Positions 48,486-61,051 of a stretch of DNA of 64,000 nt are shown here, one piece after another. The DNA comes from Membranipora membranacea (taxonomy: Eukaryota; Bryozoa; Gymnolaemata; Cheilostomatida; Membraniporidae). A program made the position numbers and the translations under genes. The notes below the pieces were generated by a model, which was given only the letters and a program-made list of their open reading frames with translations, made no database searches and was not told where the DNA came from. Where the stretch lies: positions 26,967,681 through 27,031,680 of the forward strand of contig OU612071.1 of assembly GCA_914767715.1 (NCBI GenBank), given 5' to 3'. Each line of letters opens with the position of its first letter. The first letter of the stretch is position 1.

Positions 48486-48600
48486 TCATGCATATTCAGT
48501 GGCTACAGCTTTTGCTAGAAGTGTTTTTCCTGTTCCCGATGGTCCAACCATGACCATTCTCCTGTTTTACCAGCTCAATCTTCTTGGAGAATTCTTGCAG
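48486..48600 (-). pseudogene. Katanin-like AAA ATPase P-loop fragment
   Basis: After a TTTTACAG acceptor the minus strand encodes LQEFSKKIELVKQ, and one base out of frame VMVGPSGTGKTLLAKAVAT, ending at a TGA. The Walker A motif with the following LLAKAVATE is typical of the katanin p60/meiotic AAA ATPases, and the preceding EF-x-K-x-I segment also fits. The frameshift between the two parts and the absence of Walker B make this a decayed fragment. Confidence 0.7.
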
Positions 48601-48954
48601 CTGTAAAAGATTAACACAGAAAATGGTAATAATGTAACAAAATACTACAAATGAGTGTTGTTGATATACGATTAAGATGGAAACCTGCCAAATATTGAAA
48701 TCACCCTAAATAGAATTCTAAAATTTGAGTTGATGTGGTTACCAACAATTTTTTCAAGCAGCCCGCCAAGGTTTTGTTGACTATTTTGTGAACGAGGGAC
48801 AGGTGCCGTGGCAATATGACTACGTCAATAGACGGCCCCAGAGGCTATAACCTGCTTGGGTAGTTACACTATGTAAAGATATAACAGTATATCTGAGTTT
48901 ACAATTAATGTGTATTTATGTAGAACCTAACTTATAAAAACTACAATTTCTGAT

Positions 48955-49110
48955 TGGAATATCTGAAACATATTGTTTGAACTTGTAATAACAACATATT
49001 GTTTGAACTTGAACTTGTTATTAAAATGTGTTGATTGAACTTGTAATAAAAATAAATTGTTTGAATTTGAACTTTTAATAAAAAACATATTGTTGGAACT
49101 TTATGAACAA
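48955..49110. repeat. AT-rich degenerate tandem repeat
   Basis: Five or so copies of a unit near CATATTGTTTGAACTTGTAATAA with much variation. Noncoding. Confidence 0.75.
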
Positions 49111-49192
49111 TATATATTAGGATATTTAGGTGTTATGAATAAGCATTGTGTTTAGTTTGAAATTCAGTAATAACGGTTAATTGTTTAATAAT

Positions 49193-50669
49193 TTAGTAAA
49201 TGACTGCTGGTTGCCTTTCATAATTGTAATTGGTGGGAATCGGATGTTCCGCCCGTAAGAGGACTTGCAGAATTTCATTTTTTGCATTTTCCTTAATGTA
49301 ACGGTTTGGTAACTTTCTTAAACGATCTGCCACAACAGTGCCGAAATTGAAATCTTCATCACGTTTGGCAACTGCTGCCTCGAATGCAGCCTTCGCACCA
49401 GCCTTACTTTTTTTATATCCTCGTCTAGGTCTGAGGTCTCCGGTGTTTTTCTCTGCTTGCCTTTCAGCCGTGGTGTGGACTGGGGAGTGGGAGCGGGTGG
49501 AGGGCTCTGTGCATCTTCATCTCCTAGCACATCGGTTGAGGTAGATGTCTGACTGACCGACTGTGGTGTCGATGAGCTTTTTGTCACTTGTGAGTTAGAT
49601 GTGGACCTACAAAAAGTGTAACCAAATCATTAGTGCTCTAACATTCCATGGGGGAGTAAATATTAGCTAGAGTCAAGTTAATGTTGTTATGCAAGTTAAA
49701 CTTTAGCTATCACTACTTTGCAACTAGCTGAGATGGGAGTATATATCAAGTAACAGAGGTTGTGTGAATGTAAAACCAATGTTACTCACAGCCGCTTTCT
49801 TTTACTCATGTCTGTAAACTCTAGCAGATCTGCATAGCTATATTTCTTGATTTCCTTTGCTCCTGCTCCACTGGCAGAGTTTTCCCTGAGTTTGATTTTA
49901 TATTTGTTGAAACAGTCTCTCAGTGACTCCCATTTCTGTTTCACATTTTTTAAATCTAGAAAAAATATGATATGGATAACAATGGATAGCTATAGATAAT
50001 ATCTTAGTATCTATAGTATCTTTTATATAATAGTCAATTCTGATTAAACCCAACATAAACATTTAGTACAAATCCATACATCATACAGGGCGCACAATAG
50101 AGCTGTTGTGACAATGTACATAGATATAAATGTAAACAAATCATGTTGTTTTGATGACACTGTGGCTTCTTGCCCAGTTGATAGTAGAATATTTAACCCA
50201 GTTTATATTCAACAGCTGTACACCCCAAATAATAATGGTTGCCATACAATATACATCATACCAGAACACAATTCAAAAGCCTAGAGAGGTCAGTCACAGA
50301 GTGCATCTTTAGTTACATACATACATAATGATGATGATAGGTTTGTCTCAAGTAAAACCAACCAATTTACTTGAAGGGAGGCTTGAGTCTGTTTTTTCAA
50401 TATTAATTTAATTAGGAAGATAAAATTGCTATGTAACTTTTCTATGTATACTCACTTGTAGGTTTGTTCTTGATGGTGGTGAATCCTGCAGCAATTAGCT
50501 CACCAACAATCTCCCCTCAGGCATTGGCTTTTACCCCTCTGGTGTCACTAAAAATGACATCATACTTGTCATATAGACATGGTCTAGCCCTAACACATTC
50601 TATCAAAAACTCTTGCCAGGTCATGGTAGAATTATCTAGTGTCTGCTGTTCTGATTCTGAGTCTGACAT
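49193..50669 (-). pseudogene. MADF-BESS DNA-binding protein gene with stop and frameshift
   Basis: Three exons (minus): 50669-50456, 49955-49790, 49606-49193, with compatible phases. Exons 1 and 2 form a MADF (Myb/SANT-like) domain: FLIECVRARPCLYD, then EIVGELIAAGF, KQKWESLRDCFNKY and a basic end. Exon 3 has a Ser/Thr/Pro-rich linker and a BESS-like end (FGTVVADRLRKLPNR, KNEILQVLLRA). Two lesions: a TGA at 50517-50519 where MADF domains have a conserved Trp, and a frame change at a run of seven A (plus-strand T run about 49408-49414) separating linker from BESS. MADF-BESS proteins are transcription factors or partners of Harbinger-type transposases; which one this was is unclear. Confidence 0.8.
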
Positions 50670-51930
50670 GATGAATTATGATTTTGATTTATTTTATCAG
50701 CTGAAAAATTGACTCTTGCTTGATAAATGTCAGCGCAGGAACTAGTACTCAAACTTCAGGACTCCTTCATAAGAGTTGACTGGCCAGTCAGCCAATCACA
50801 GTTGGCCGTGGGAAAATTCCCAGTCTGAAAAGTCTGTTGTGACAAACGTTCAAAACCATACGCCCAAAACACGACCGGGCCGACTTTTCCTCGGTGCTGG
50901 TCGGTTCCCCCGTCAAAAAGCAGGCACGGCCGGTTTGTTTTGACGGATTCGGCCCAGTGTGGACAGACCTTTAGACTAGTCATGTATCGAAGAAAATCAA
51001 ATTTTACAATGAACGAAATCTCTAAGTATACATTTCACCTGTTTTGAACGTTCTTGCAATTAATTTGACTCCTCCATCTGCATTGACAAAAACAACATTT
51101 TCTGCCTCATTTCCTCCCTATAATGACACAACGTCATCGAATCAAGTTTTTGTTCAGGTATTCAATTTCAGTAGCTCGGCAGCTTTCCAACAGTATATGA
51201 TATGTTGATATTCGGATTGGTCTTTGACATTACCTTAACGATGTCCTTCTGTTTTGTCGGTTGTATAATCCTATGCTTTCACTTTCACATTCTATAACTG
51301 CTACATAAGAGCCATTTGTTGCCCAAAATGGACAAAAATAGACCCCATAGGGAATGAATACAGATAATCAGATACAGTGTCACTATATTTACCCACTGTG
51401 CTAAAAACATCTCTCCATCATTTGATCACAATGTTATTTCCTTGATGTGTGACAGAAATACACTCCAGAAACAAATGATTCAATACACTAAGAAACCCAG
51501 TTAGGCTCAATGTTGGTAGTTGAAAGCTGTTGAGTAAGAGTGAGAAGTTTTGTACAAGTATGTCCTTATTGGAAAAACTGATGGGGACGTACATCATGGT
51601 ACTAGCTATTGTGACAAAAATGACAAACTGAATATAAGACGTGAATACTGAGTTGTCTGTCCTTTTTCAGTGTCACAAAAACTCCTAGTTTGATTTAATT
51701 AGCAGCACCGACATATCAAATGCAAAACAAACAAAATATCAAGATATTGGTAATCCAAAGATCAATCCTTAAAAACTTCTGGTTTTTACCCAAATATAAG
51801 ACCGATAATGCTCTTTATTTCACCATTTAACAGTTTCTATGTTACATAGCATATATGCCACACTGTTGTAATTCACTGATTCGCTCTGGTATATAGACCG
51901 ATCGGTCCTAGATAGTGCACTTTGATCGTC
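50670..51930. other. No recognised gene
   Basis: 5' flank of the MADF-BESS pseudogene, then AT-rich sequence. A GC-richer block (about 50865-50970) has minus-strand open frames but no recognisable content. Confidence 0.4.
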
Positions 51931-52203
51931 CTATAAAATGGAAGTTTCTGTCACAATAGAGCTTAGCAATATAATCCTGTAGAGTTGTGGGATGTGACAC
52001 ACGATCGAATGGTAGGGCTGTCCAAACATGGCTCTTAGGCTCTTGATTTTTGGGGCGACAAATAAGTATGTGTAGAGCACTGAAAACACTAGAGAGTTGA
52101 GGTGGAACCGTGAGGTATCTCTGCAGGTCCGATACTCCTGGATCTGATAGGCCAGTCTCTGGAGCTCTGTCAGAGCCCTGACCATTCTTGAGACTTTCCT
52201 CAT
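51931..52203 (-). pseudogene. Possible transposon-derived coding fragment
   Basis: Minus-strand open frame reading RALTELQRLAYQIQEYRTC and later FGQPYHSIVCHIPQLYRI. The AFGxPYHxIVxHxPxxYR type of block recalls uncharacterised transposon-encoded proteins, but I cannot name one. A stop follows at 51931. Confidence 0.35.
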
Positions 52204-53593
52204 CTGCCTAAAAATAGGATTTGATGTGGTAGCTCCTCAAATCAGTTTGGAATAATGTTTTTGAAGTCATCCAGCGGATAACAGTGCACCACTTCATACA
52301 GTTCCAGTCCAAGCTCCTCTAGTGAATGCCCCTGCAACCATAAGGCTGGTAGTCTTCTCACAACTGGCAAAATAACATTATTAAAGTCAGGGCCTCAGAT
52401 GAATTAAAGCTTTATTAGTAGAAAAAGTTCTTACAGCATCTTTGATATAACTAGCCTATTGATGTTGCTGATTGAAAATGATCTAGACCTAAGATCTCCA
52501 TCTGATTGAATGACCTTGAATGTGACAATTGAAGGGATGCTACCTTCCATAGTAGTATTCAACATTTCTTTGAGTGGCCCTATGCATTCATCACCTCTCA
52601 TTTCTACTGCAATATTGTCCAGTTATTGTTGTACACCTTCTTTGTACAAATTTTAAGGGATATTAATAATATGCTGATAAATGGAAAACTGTTTTCAGCT
52701 AGGCGCAGAGCAGCCCAAAACTGACAAGCTTCCAGATTGAGGTACCAGGAACCTTTTAGCAAACTCCTGTACTTTGTTGACCGTTGATGCCAGAACGAGA
52801 TTTATTCCAAAACAAGGCAATGTTATGAATGCTCACAATTGTTAGTATCAAACAAAAATGTCTGTGAATTAAATCTTTTCCCAAAAAATGTCCAACATCA
52901 TTTCTCATGCCTGCCATCTCTTATCATCATGCCTTCTATTTAGCATGTGACACCAGAAGGCAAATAACTTCTGCTGTCGTCTTTTATCAATACATAGTTG
53001 AGAAGGACAGTCATAGCAGCAATGTTGGTAGGTAGTCCCCTCATTGGCTTCTTCAGCTGAGTTCACTGCTGTGTAAAAGGACCTGACAGAAAAACAATGA
53101 TAAATTCTATAATGCACATTAAACCAGTCCCAGTTATGTGAGGGACGGTGTGAGTGTCCCCAACTGGTGTTATGTGTGTGATTGAATCTTTGATAAACAC
53201 CAGCACACATAACACAACCACTGTCAGGAAAAAGGTATATCAGGATGTTATACAATTCGCCTTTCATGAGCAGTATATATCCAAGAATCGGTAAAAGTTT
53301 GCGTACTGAATCATTTATTCCATCTACATCTATCCGTCTGTTTACTGTTCTGAAAGTTTCTGGCATGGGTGCCTACTGTCCTGCATCAATGACAAATGCT
53401 TTTGCTCAATTCATTGCAGTTTTGTCATTCTGCTGGAGAACAACAAATCTTTCAACCAGATGAAACCATACAGGATTCGATATTACACTAAGTTCCACAG
53501 CTTTTCGATCAAACAGAAAATATCCTGGTTGATCTCATACCGATTGGTAGTTTGTTATTTTTTGCCTTCGAAAGCCATACATATATTTGTTAT
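52204..53593 (-). pseudogene. Decayed coding sequence, unrecognised
   Basis: From about 53460 down to 53260 one minus-strand frame reads LVERFVVLQQNDKTAMN, AKAFVIDAGQ and MPETFRTVNRRIDVDGIN, broken by a TGA and a TAG, then continues as KLLPILGYILLMKGE. It looks like an old protein gene, perhaps transposon-derived. 52204-52900 shows nothing I can support. Confidence 0.35.
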
Positions 53594-54919
53594 TTAATTG
53601 ATATTTACTTTATACATGTACAGTTTTTCATTTCTCTGGATTACATTTCCCATCACAACCTTTGCCTTGGATATTCCTTTGTTGTCTGTCCTTAGCCGTA
53701 TCAGGAATCTGTCATTTATTTCATATGTCGGTGTTTTTAAACTACTGCTGCCACTCATGCAAATTTGTGCTAATTGAATTCTGCATAGTTCCAAGATAAT
53801 TTATTGAGACTTAAATCTCATAATTGTCACCTAATGGGCAAATAATTTGCACAAACTGATCTTCAAAATCAGGGCATGAAATCTACGCACCAGCTTATGA
53901 CGTGTACAGTATGCACTAGTAAGACGGTAACTACGGCACCTGTGCCGGTAGATAATTAATTTCATACCCTAATTTTGAAGCCCAGTTTGTGCAAATTATA
54001 TGCTCATTAGGTGACAATGCTGAGATTGCAGCGTCATTTTATTAGTTTTGAGCTATTCAGAATTTTATAAGCACAAATTTGGCTGTGTGGCAGCAGTGGT
54101 TTAATGACTTGATTGAGCGTCTTATAACTCTCTCATTTTCCTTTCCACTGGCTATTGTTGCCTCACTTCGAATTCTCTCAGTTGTGTTCTCGGATGTTGT
54201 GAGGAACTTCTCCCGTCCGTAATACATATTTAGTGGACTCCACCAGGCTAGTTCTCCTCGTGGCATATCGTTCAACTGGAGTTCATATGTAGGAAGCTCA
54301 TTTACCCAGTTTGTACCATTGCGGTTCGAGATGAGGTTGTACTGCATTTTGTACTTCAACTTGCGGTGGGACCTCTCTGCTTTCCCCTGCGACTCTGGGT
54401 GATATGGGCTGCTGAATATTTGTCGAATGTCTCTTGCCTTCAGCAGTCTGGACACATCCTGCTTAAATTCTGTACCTTGGTCATTCTGGACTATCTTTGG
54501 GTTACCAAACGTGTCAATTATCGCCTTCAGCTCCTTTGCCACATTTTTTGAAGATTTTCTGGTCGACGGTCTCAGCCAGGTGTATCTAGAGAAGACATCG
54601 AGCACAGTCAGAATATATTGATATTCTTTACCATTATGATACGCCGGGTTGTTACGAAAGTCAACTAAGTCGATTTGTACTCGCCACATGACGGTCCTAC
54701 AGCATATCAGTGTAATGGGAGCCTTGTTGCTGAACCTAGCAGATAGTCTTTCCCGGGTGGTCGAGTGTTGTAACGCAGATGCAATAGTTGCCTCAGAGAA
54801 CCCTACGTGTGTGCCTTTCATTTTTAACTGCAAACATCATGGTCCAAGACCCTTCTCAATATCAAAGTGTTTAGCAAACACCGGTGCCTTCTCGGATTGT
54901 CGTATCACTCGTAATCCAT
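53594..54919 (-). pseudogene. Integrase-core (rve) gene exon, split by a MITE and an in-frame stop
   Basis: The exon begins at 54919 after TTTTTTGCAG. A TGA at 54837-54839 interrupts the frame near its start. The following frame holds an rve-type integrase: QIDLVDFRN, VLDVFSRYTW, IVQNDQGTEF and YHPESQGKAERSHRK supply the D, D and E of the catalytic triad with normal spacing. The C-terminal basic domain (TYEINDRFLIRLR) lies at 53594-53735, separated by a 360-bp MITE (53741-54100). This is an LTR-retrotransposon or Ginger-type integrase; I lean to the KRBA2-like/Ginger group because multiple introns precede it. Confidence 0.85.
53741..54100. mobile_element. TTAA-flanked MITE inserted in the integrase gene
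   Basis: A 360-bp element with imperfect inverted repeats of about 145 bp, tips ACTACTGCTGCCAC and GTGGCAGCAGTGGT, flanked by TTAA at 53737-53740 and 54101-54104. Removing the element with one TTAA rejoins the integrase frame, which confirms both ends. The TTAA duplication is typical of piggyBac or Kolobok-type mobilisation. Confidence 0.93.
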
Positions 54920-55656
54920 CTGCAAAAAATCAGTAAAATATGGCATTACAGTCTGAGACATATTGACAATGTAGTATACAGATGCTTTGTGTTGTGTGAT
55001 TAAACACCTAGGGACTCCAATCAAAGGCATGGAAATATGTTCTTGTTCAAATTCACACCAAATGTCAAACACCTGGAGTTGTCTTCTATGTATTTTGATA
55101 TCAATTGACTCCAACAAAAAGGGCGGACAACTCCAATGTTCCACACAAACTACATTAGCTACTGCTATTGATATGAATGCAGTATGAATGAGTAAAGTCA
55201 TGTGTATGCACCAAGGCTATTTCAATTAAGTTTCATTGCCATCTTCTTGTGTCATGAATGAGGATGTGGAGACAAGAAAATTCATCACAATTTACCGTAC
55301 TTCAGCGTAATAGCCAATTAACACTAGGGGTGGAATGAGACAGTTTTTGAAAGTCAAAACAAGATAAGAAGGGACAGCACGAAGTAAGGACAAAGTAGGA
55401 ACAATTTAATCATTATCCTGCTTCGAAAATGAGAATGGGGAACTTAGTTTTGTGTCAACAAGACTGCGTCACCCCGCCTCGAAACCCATCTCGAAACGGA
55501 GGGGCGTCTCATTCCTAATGAAGGCAATTAATAGCCATGCATTACCTAAAATAAACATTACCCGGAGAGACAGGTAATTCGAAAATGCTGTGCTACAAAT
55601 TGGGCTGTGTGTAATGAAATATTCAATGAGTACATTATGAATTAGGCCCTGCTTAC

Positions 55657-55959
55657 CAAGGCGAAGAATCCGTTCTGAGTCTTTGATTTCCACGCTCCAA
55701 CGTCCCCTGTAGCGCCAGTCATGAACGTATGCAGAACACTCCAATTTACTGCGGTCCTTGACTGCGGATTTAAAGTTTCCACTCTATTTTCATAATCACA
55801 TCATATATGCCATCATTCATCACAGTAGTCTTTCTCTTTCCTCTAGCATACACACTGTCGCAGCATATGAATATCGAAAAGTATGGCCCAGGAGGTATAT
55901 ATTAAGCAATAGCATACACTTACCGAATTACTGGTAGCGGCTGTCCCACGTGTGACGGT
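55657..55959 (-). pseudogene. Two small upstream exons of the integrase gene
   Basis: Exon 55959-55924 (36 nt, reading PSHVGQPLPVIR) and exon 55748-55657 (92 nt, reading KLECSAYVHDWRYRGRW and IKDSERILRLG) have proper acceptors and GTAAG donors, and their phases join each other and the exon at 54919. They lie upstream of the integrase core in the usual position of the zinc-binding/N-terminal region. Confidence 0.65.
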
Positions 55960-56888
55960 CTACAACGCAAAAGAAAAATATATTTGTTAGAGTAGTAGAA
56001 CTGCCTTAACCAACCTACACGTTAAATCCAGGATCGTCACACACACTGGTGATATTCCAAAATTGTGATTTACCACTGCTCTCTACCATGTCATCCTGTT
56101 TCATCACCAAGACGCTCTATGATATTGATAGTTCATCTCCGGGCATTGTTTTATGAACAGCAATGATCACATAGATAATATATAAATGATTCGGTCTCTT
56201 GACCTACGACAGTATTTTGCAGCACATTCAGTAATGAGATTATTATTTAAAAGTAAGTTAGAACGTACCGATGTCACTCTCCTGGTTTTGTTCTTTGGAT
56301 GCTGAAAGAGAAAACATAGACGTGTAGGTCCTAATATAATAATAGTTGGCAAAAATAATAATTTTAAAATGTGATGCTGGCTCTAATGATCAGGAACTTG
56401 CAAGTAGATTACTGTATTTCAAACAACTCTACTGGGTATGTAAAGCTATTAGCGATCGATCATTGATCAAAAAAAGGACCACACATAACCTCTTTTTGCT
56501 GCCAAGATTTCCTCGATAGCTTGGACATATTACAAGACGCTAGAAAGGAAATCGTGATTGATAGCCATCATCAAGAAACATTTGCGTGATTTCAGTAACA
56601 CAATAAGATGAAAAGTGTAGATAAATCAGCTTTACCAAAGGGAGTAGGGTTAGTTTCACGCTCTTGCTCTGTACTACACTGGCTTCTTCTTCTATGAAAA
56701 ATCACAAATACCAACCATTAATTTCTACACCACGGGCCTACATTTGTTACTTCGTGTGGAACATTGCGATATGCTGCAGTGCAGTAGTCTTTCAAATTTA
56801 AATCAACTGGAGACTGGAACAATCTAAATATCTGACAAAAGAAATTTTGGGACTTGGATACTAATTGGTGTTACAAAATCATACTCAC

Positions 56889-57298
56889 TTAGTTTATAAA
56901 ACATTTTCCTTTTTAACATGTCACCTGGGTCAATGGGTGGCCCTTTCGGTCCTGCCAAAAGCTGGCCAACACCACCAGCCATCCGGAAACACTTTTTAAC
57001 CACAGATTCGACACTGTAGTCATCAGGAATCACCTGGAATTTATCATCATGTATTCAATAATATTGATTGAACATAACAGCAAATGAATGACATTCTGGC
57101 ACAGACCACAACTACTAGTGAATAGATATATAACATACATTTACTCTATCTTTTTCAATATGGTATTGTACTGAGGACATTGCGCTTGCTCCACTCTTCC
57201 TACAAATTCAGTGGACATACCTTATGAACTGTAAGACCATCTATCAGGTAGTCTTTGCCACCACACTTCTGGAAGTGTACCCAATAGTACTTTTCTTT
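56889..57298 (-). pseudogene. Two consistent exons, probably 5' part of the integrase element
   Basis: Exon 57298-57221 (KEKYYWVHFQKCGGKDYLID) joins in phase 0 to exon 57033-56889 (VIPDDYSVESVVKKCF, GPKGPPIDPGDMLKRKMF). Further exon-like pieces at 57764-57711 (KETKANFQGKNKQ) and 58290-58234 (MKDRAGKSRGKYIVYDC) and small ones near 56640-56697 and 56265-56301 point the same way, but their phases could not all be reconciled. Family unknown. Confidence 0.5.
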
Positions 57299-58290
57299 CT
57301 GTAATAATTAATGAGATTACAGTTAGTTACCACACAATTATTCTGATGAAACTTTGTACTTGCCTTTACCATTAGAATTGACAGACCTCTTCTATACATG
57401 CCCTAAATACAAATTAAATTTGTCAGCTAATCTAGATAGTTGATACCTAATATAAAGAATAACAAACTGCCAAATTGCTTATATTTCAGGTACATGAATG
57501 GTACATTAGTAACAAAATCAAACTAGGTCGATAGGAGCTTTAAAAGGGAAAATGGGCCATCACAAGCTATCTATTTTCCTGAAAATTGTGATTGCAGCCA
57601 AGTTTCTAGAACTTAAGTTTAGATAAGGCTCATCATAGTTCTATGTGGCCATTCCAGTATCCAATGAATGACCATAGAACAACTCAATTCAATTCCAATT
57701 ATGCATTTACCTGTTTGTTTTTCCCCTGGAAGTTTGCCTTTGTCTCCTTGTCTTTATCTATCAGCTAAAAATGAAAACTTACCGCATGTCATCAAACGAT
57801 TAGAACAAGACGTTGTTAATAGTGACCCTGAAAATTCATGATAGGCCTATCAGGTTGTGCAACTTAGGTATGACTGTAAACATCAATGTGTTATTAATCT
57901 CCCAATGTCTGAGGAGTTGATTTATGGCTTCTTGGATTCGTGAGGCTGTTACAATGAAATCAAAAATGACTGCAGTTATCTTCATAGTTTAATGGGGCTA
58001 TTTACTACTATTATTTATACAGTACATAAAGCAAATAAGAGGTAGGTTTATTTCGGCTGGTAGACATAACACAATGGTGCAGGCATTCGCCGTAATCGTA
58101 AATATGTAAAATAAGATGATTGTAGACTCGATGCTCCCGCAGAGCGATTAACTTACATCTATGTGTTGGGTGGGTTGGTGCTGGCAGGTTGCACATTTGT
58201 GTGAATTGTGATTTGATGGCAACATGTACTCACTGCAATCGTAGACAATGTACTTGCCCCTCGACTTCCCAGCTCTATCTTTCATTATGA

Positions 58291-59764
58291 CTGCAAGAAA
58301 GAACATGATAGGATACAACTGCTGCACTATGATGTGGCGGGCTGCTGATGAAATGAGTTTTTTTCTACTATATCTTTCCTCAATTGCACTAAACCCCTCC
58401 CCCCCCCCCCTTTCCTGGCTGCGTGTAAGAATGTTGCCATATGATTGGTATAACTTGGCTGTTTCACAATCTGACAATATAACCTTATTCCATATGCCTG
58501 TATATATTATTCCATATTCCATATGCCGAGTCTGGTGACATGACATAAGCCCCTGGGGCCAACATGCTTAACATACAATATCAACCACACCAAACCAATA
58601 TCACCTTGTGATTGCCCTCATGGTGGTTTACATGGAGGAGGCGATGGAGCAATCCTCAGGTGCCATCAGGTCTACACTGTGCAAAACACCGGAGACTCTG
58701 ACTTCCCAAGAAGGCTAAGACTAACATATTTCATTCGCCTCTGTCTGAGACCCTGGACTGGTTTATTTACCATAGCAAATCTAAGGGCAGTGTAGTACTG
58801 TTTGTTTTTCTTAAATTCCGTTATTATCGGATCGTCTCAAAGCATGGAGTTGAAGCCTATCAAGACAGACTAGTATTGTTCACACTTGATACAGCTATAG
58901 TACACACACAAATATTTTTAGTTATGTCTTGTAAATGCAAGTGACCTTGCACCATATCATTACAGCACTTTAAAAGAGATATCTTCAAACCAGAGTTAAT
59001 TTCATTAATCACTGCCAATGCAGAACCTTTGTAAAAGTGTTTGATTCCCTCTTAAGTCCAACTGCCTGTCTGGAACTTACATAATTACGAAAATTATCAT
59101 GTTCTTAATAGGCACTATAAACCGTCGCTGGACATGGGTGTTGTATGGGACATTTCTTACAGTACAAAAGGCCTACAAAGCATTGTTTTTTTTTGCTGTA
59201 GGGGCCGCATGAGTGCTGCAGAACATCTCCCGTACAGCACCTGCCACTTACATGTCTCACAACAGGCCAAGGGTTGGATTTGACTAAGTACTTAAAATAT
59301 GTCTCAGCGCGCAACATTGGCTGCACCATGACTACATCTACTAGTTTTCATTCATAAAACTGGCTACTGCCCATACACAGAAATAGACTTTCTCTGTAAT
59401 GATGCCTTTTGTTTTGTCAATGTCCAGTATCAACAACTGGGTGGGTGGTTGATACTGGACAGTGGCAATGTAAAGGCATAGGCATAGTCCCAGAGCCAAT
59501 ATATGTGTATGTATGATTGTATATTTGATTCCCCCCCCCCCCTGCAGAGCCTTGTAATTGTCCAACGTTGTTGTACTTACCAAGAAATAACTGTATTTGT
59601 TAGCTGTAAAGTAACCTGAACACAGAACTTATTGGAGTTTAAATTATTGAGAGTCCTGTCAATTACTGAATTTTAGCATCTGTAAGGAACATAACATCCA
59701 CTCCTTCTCTGATATCATTAACTAGTTCTTAGTTCAATCAATACAGTACACTCTGATTTTGCAG
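58291..59764. other. No supported gene; poly-C tracts and a small foldback
   Basis: Contains C runs at about 58398-58410 and 59531-59542. A Cys-rich minus-strand open frame at 59105-59329 starts at an ATG but is unrecognised. Confidence 0.4.
59407..59495. mobile_element. Short relative of the 19448-19907 foldback element
   Basis: TGTCCAGTATCAAC and its inverse GTTGATACTGGACA face each other across about 15 bp, followed by GGCAATGTAAAGG and AGTCCCA, matching the terminal region of the element at 19448-19907. Probably an internally deleted copy. Confidence 0.7.
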
Positions 59765-59845
59765 ATGGAGCCTCACTTAACGTTCCCCAGAATTTTCTTC
59801 TTAGTCCAGTAGGAGATGATCTGAGGAGTACCTGGATGTATTTAG
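59765..59845 (+). CDS. Exon module, copy 2 of the duplicated gene family
   Basis: An 81-nt exon between TTTTGCAG and GTAAGT reading GASLNVPQNFLLSPVGDD and LRSTWMYLG. It shares its last 14 codons and its donor-side intron with 36578-36670 but has no stop. It joins in phase to 60411-60508. Confidence 0.5.
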
Positions 59846-60410
59846 GTAAGTGTATAATCCTATCACTAGAGCATAGCCATAAATCTAAGGTCAGAAGACA
59901 CAAACTGCTCAGACGTTACTTTCGAATCCTTAATGAAGCAATCTTAGTCTGTCTCTTCCTTACATACTGATTTTGGTGTTTATTCAAGGGATACATGTCC
60001 GTCCTCCGATTGTCCTATACTGTTACTGTTACTGTTACTGTGCACTTGTAGGGCGTGTCAGGGTGCCAGTTATGGTGCAAGCAGCAAAAAAACTCACCAC
60101 CTAACGGCATTACGTGATAAATCCCTAATAACAGCAGGTTGATGTAATAACTAACATGTGCCATGACTATACATACAGCAGCAAGACCGAATTATTCAAA
60201 TTATTAGATTTCGCTTGCATCATCTTCTGAAGTTATTCCCACTTGAAAAAGTAGAAGACAACTTCTAAAGATCAGTTACACCAAGGAGTTGTAAACTACA
60301 ACTCCTTGGTTACACTTTCTTCATGTTTGGTCACCTCAGGCTATGAATCGTTATAATAATAACATGCTTAAGCTGCATTCATATTATTACTGCTATCTTC
60401 TGTGTTGTAG

Positions 60411-60508
60411 GTCTAACACTCATGATAGTGCTGCGAAATCACCTAGTTAGATTCTCATACCTGTCGATAATCCTACATCCTCCTCAGGAGACTGATCATG
60501 AGATATAA
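60411..60508 (+). CDS. Possible terminal exon, copy 2
   Basis: After a TTGTAG acceptor the frame continued from 59845 reads LTLMIVLRNHLVRFSYLS and HPPQETDHEI, then TAA at 60506-60508. A GTAAGT donor conserved with copy 1 lies at 60527, so the exon may instead splice on in another frame. Function unknown. Confidence 0.4.
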
Positions 60509-61051
60509 ACTGGGCATTGCCCAAGGTAAGTAAGCAGTAAGTTGCTCTGAGTCTCTAACTCCCAGGCCAACACATTGCTCTGCCTGACTCAAAGGCTTTT
60601 GTGTCTAATCTTACAGATTTATGCATTGACCTTTGACCTGTAACACTCATATTGAATAAGAATCCCTCTCTATACTACTGTATGACTATCTGGCTATCCT
60701 TTATTGTCCTCAGGTTTAGACTATTGTTTGAGGTGGGAATAATAGAATGATAGACCTGGATATTTGATGCATGCAATGCATCTTTGACACTGATATCCTG
60801 TTGTGCTGTATTGTAGACACTACTAAGATAGTGTGAATGTTTAAATCTATCTATATTTGATAAACGGACTCATTTATTTTGAGATCAATCTTATCTGCAC
60901 CATACATTATATTTGCACAGGAATCTATGATTACTGGTTTAGGATCAAAGATAGAATATTCAGTTGTTATGGATGTCTACAATTTTATGTCGTTTCAAGG
61001 ATGTTTTATTTTCCACAGTCACAGATTGATCATGGTTATCTTTCAGGAAGT

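Noticed and set aside
59105-59329. Cys-rich minus-strand open frame as a toxin-like or secreted gene
   Set aside because: No signal peptide, no recognisable cysteine framework and no splice or conservation evidence.
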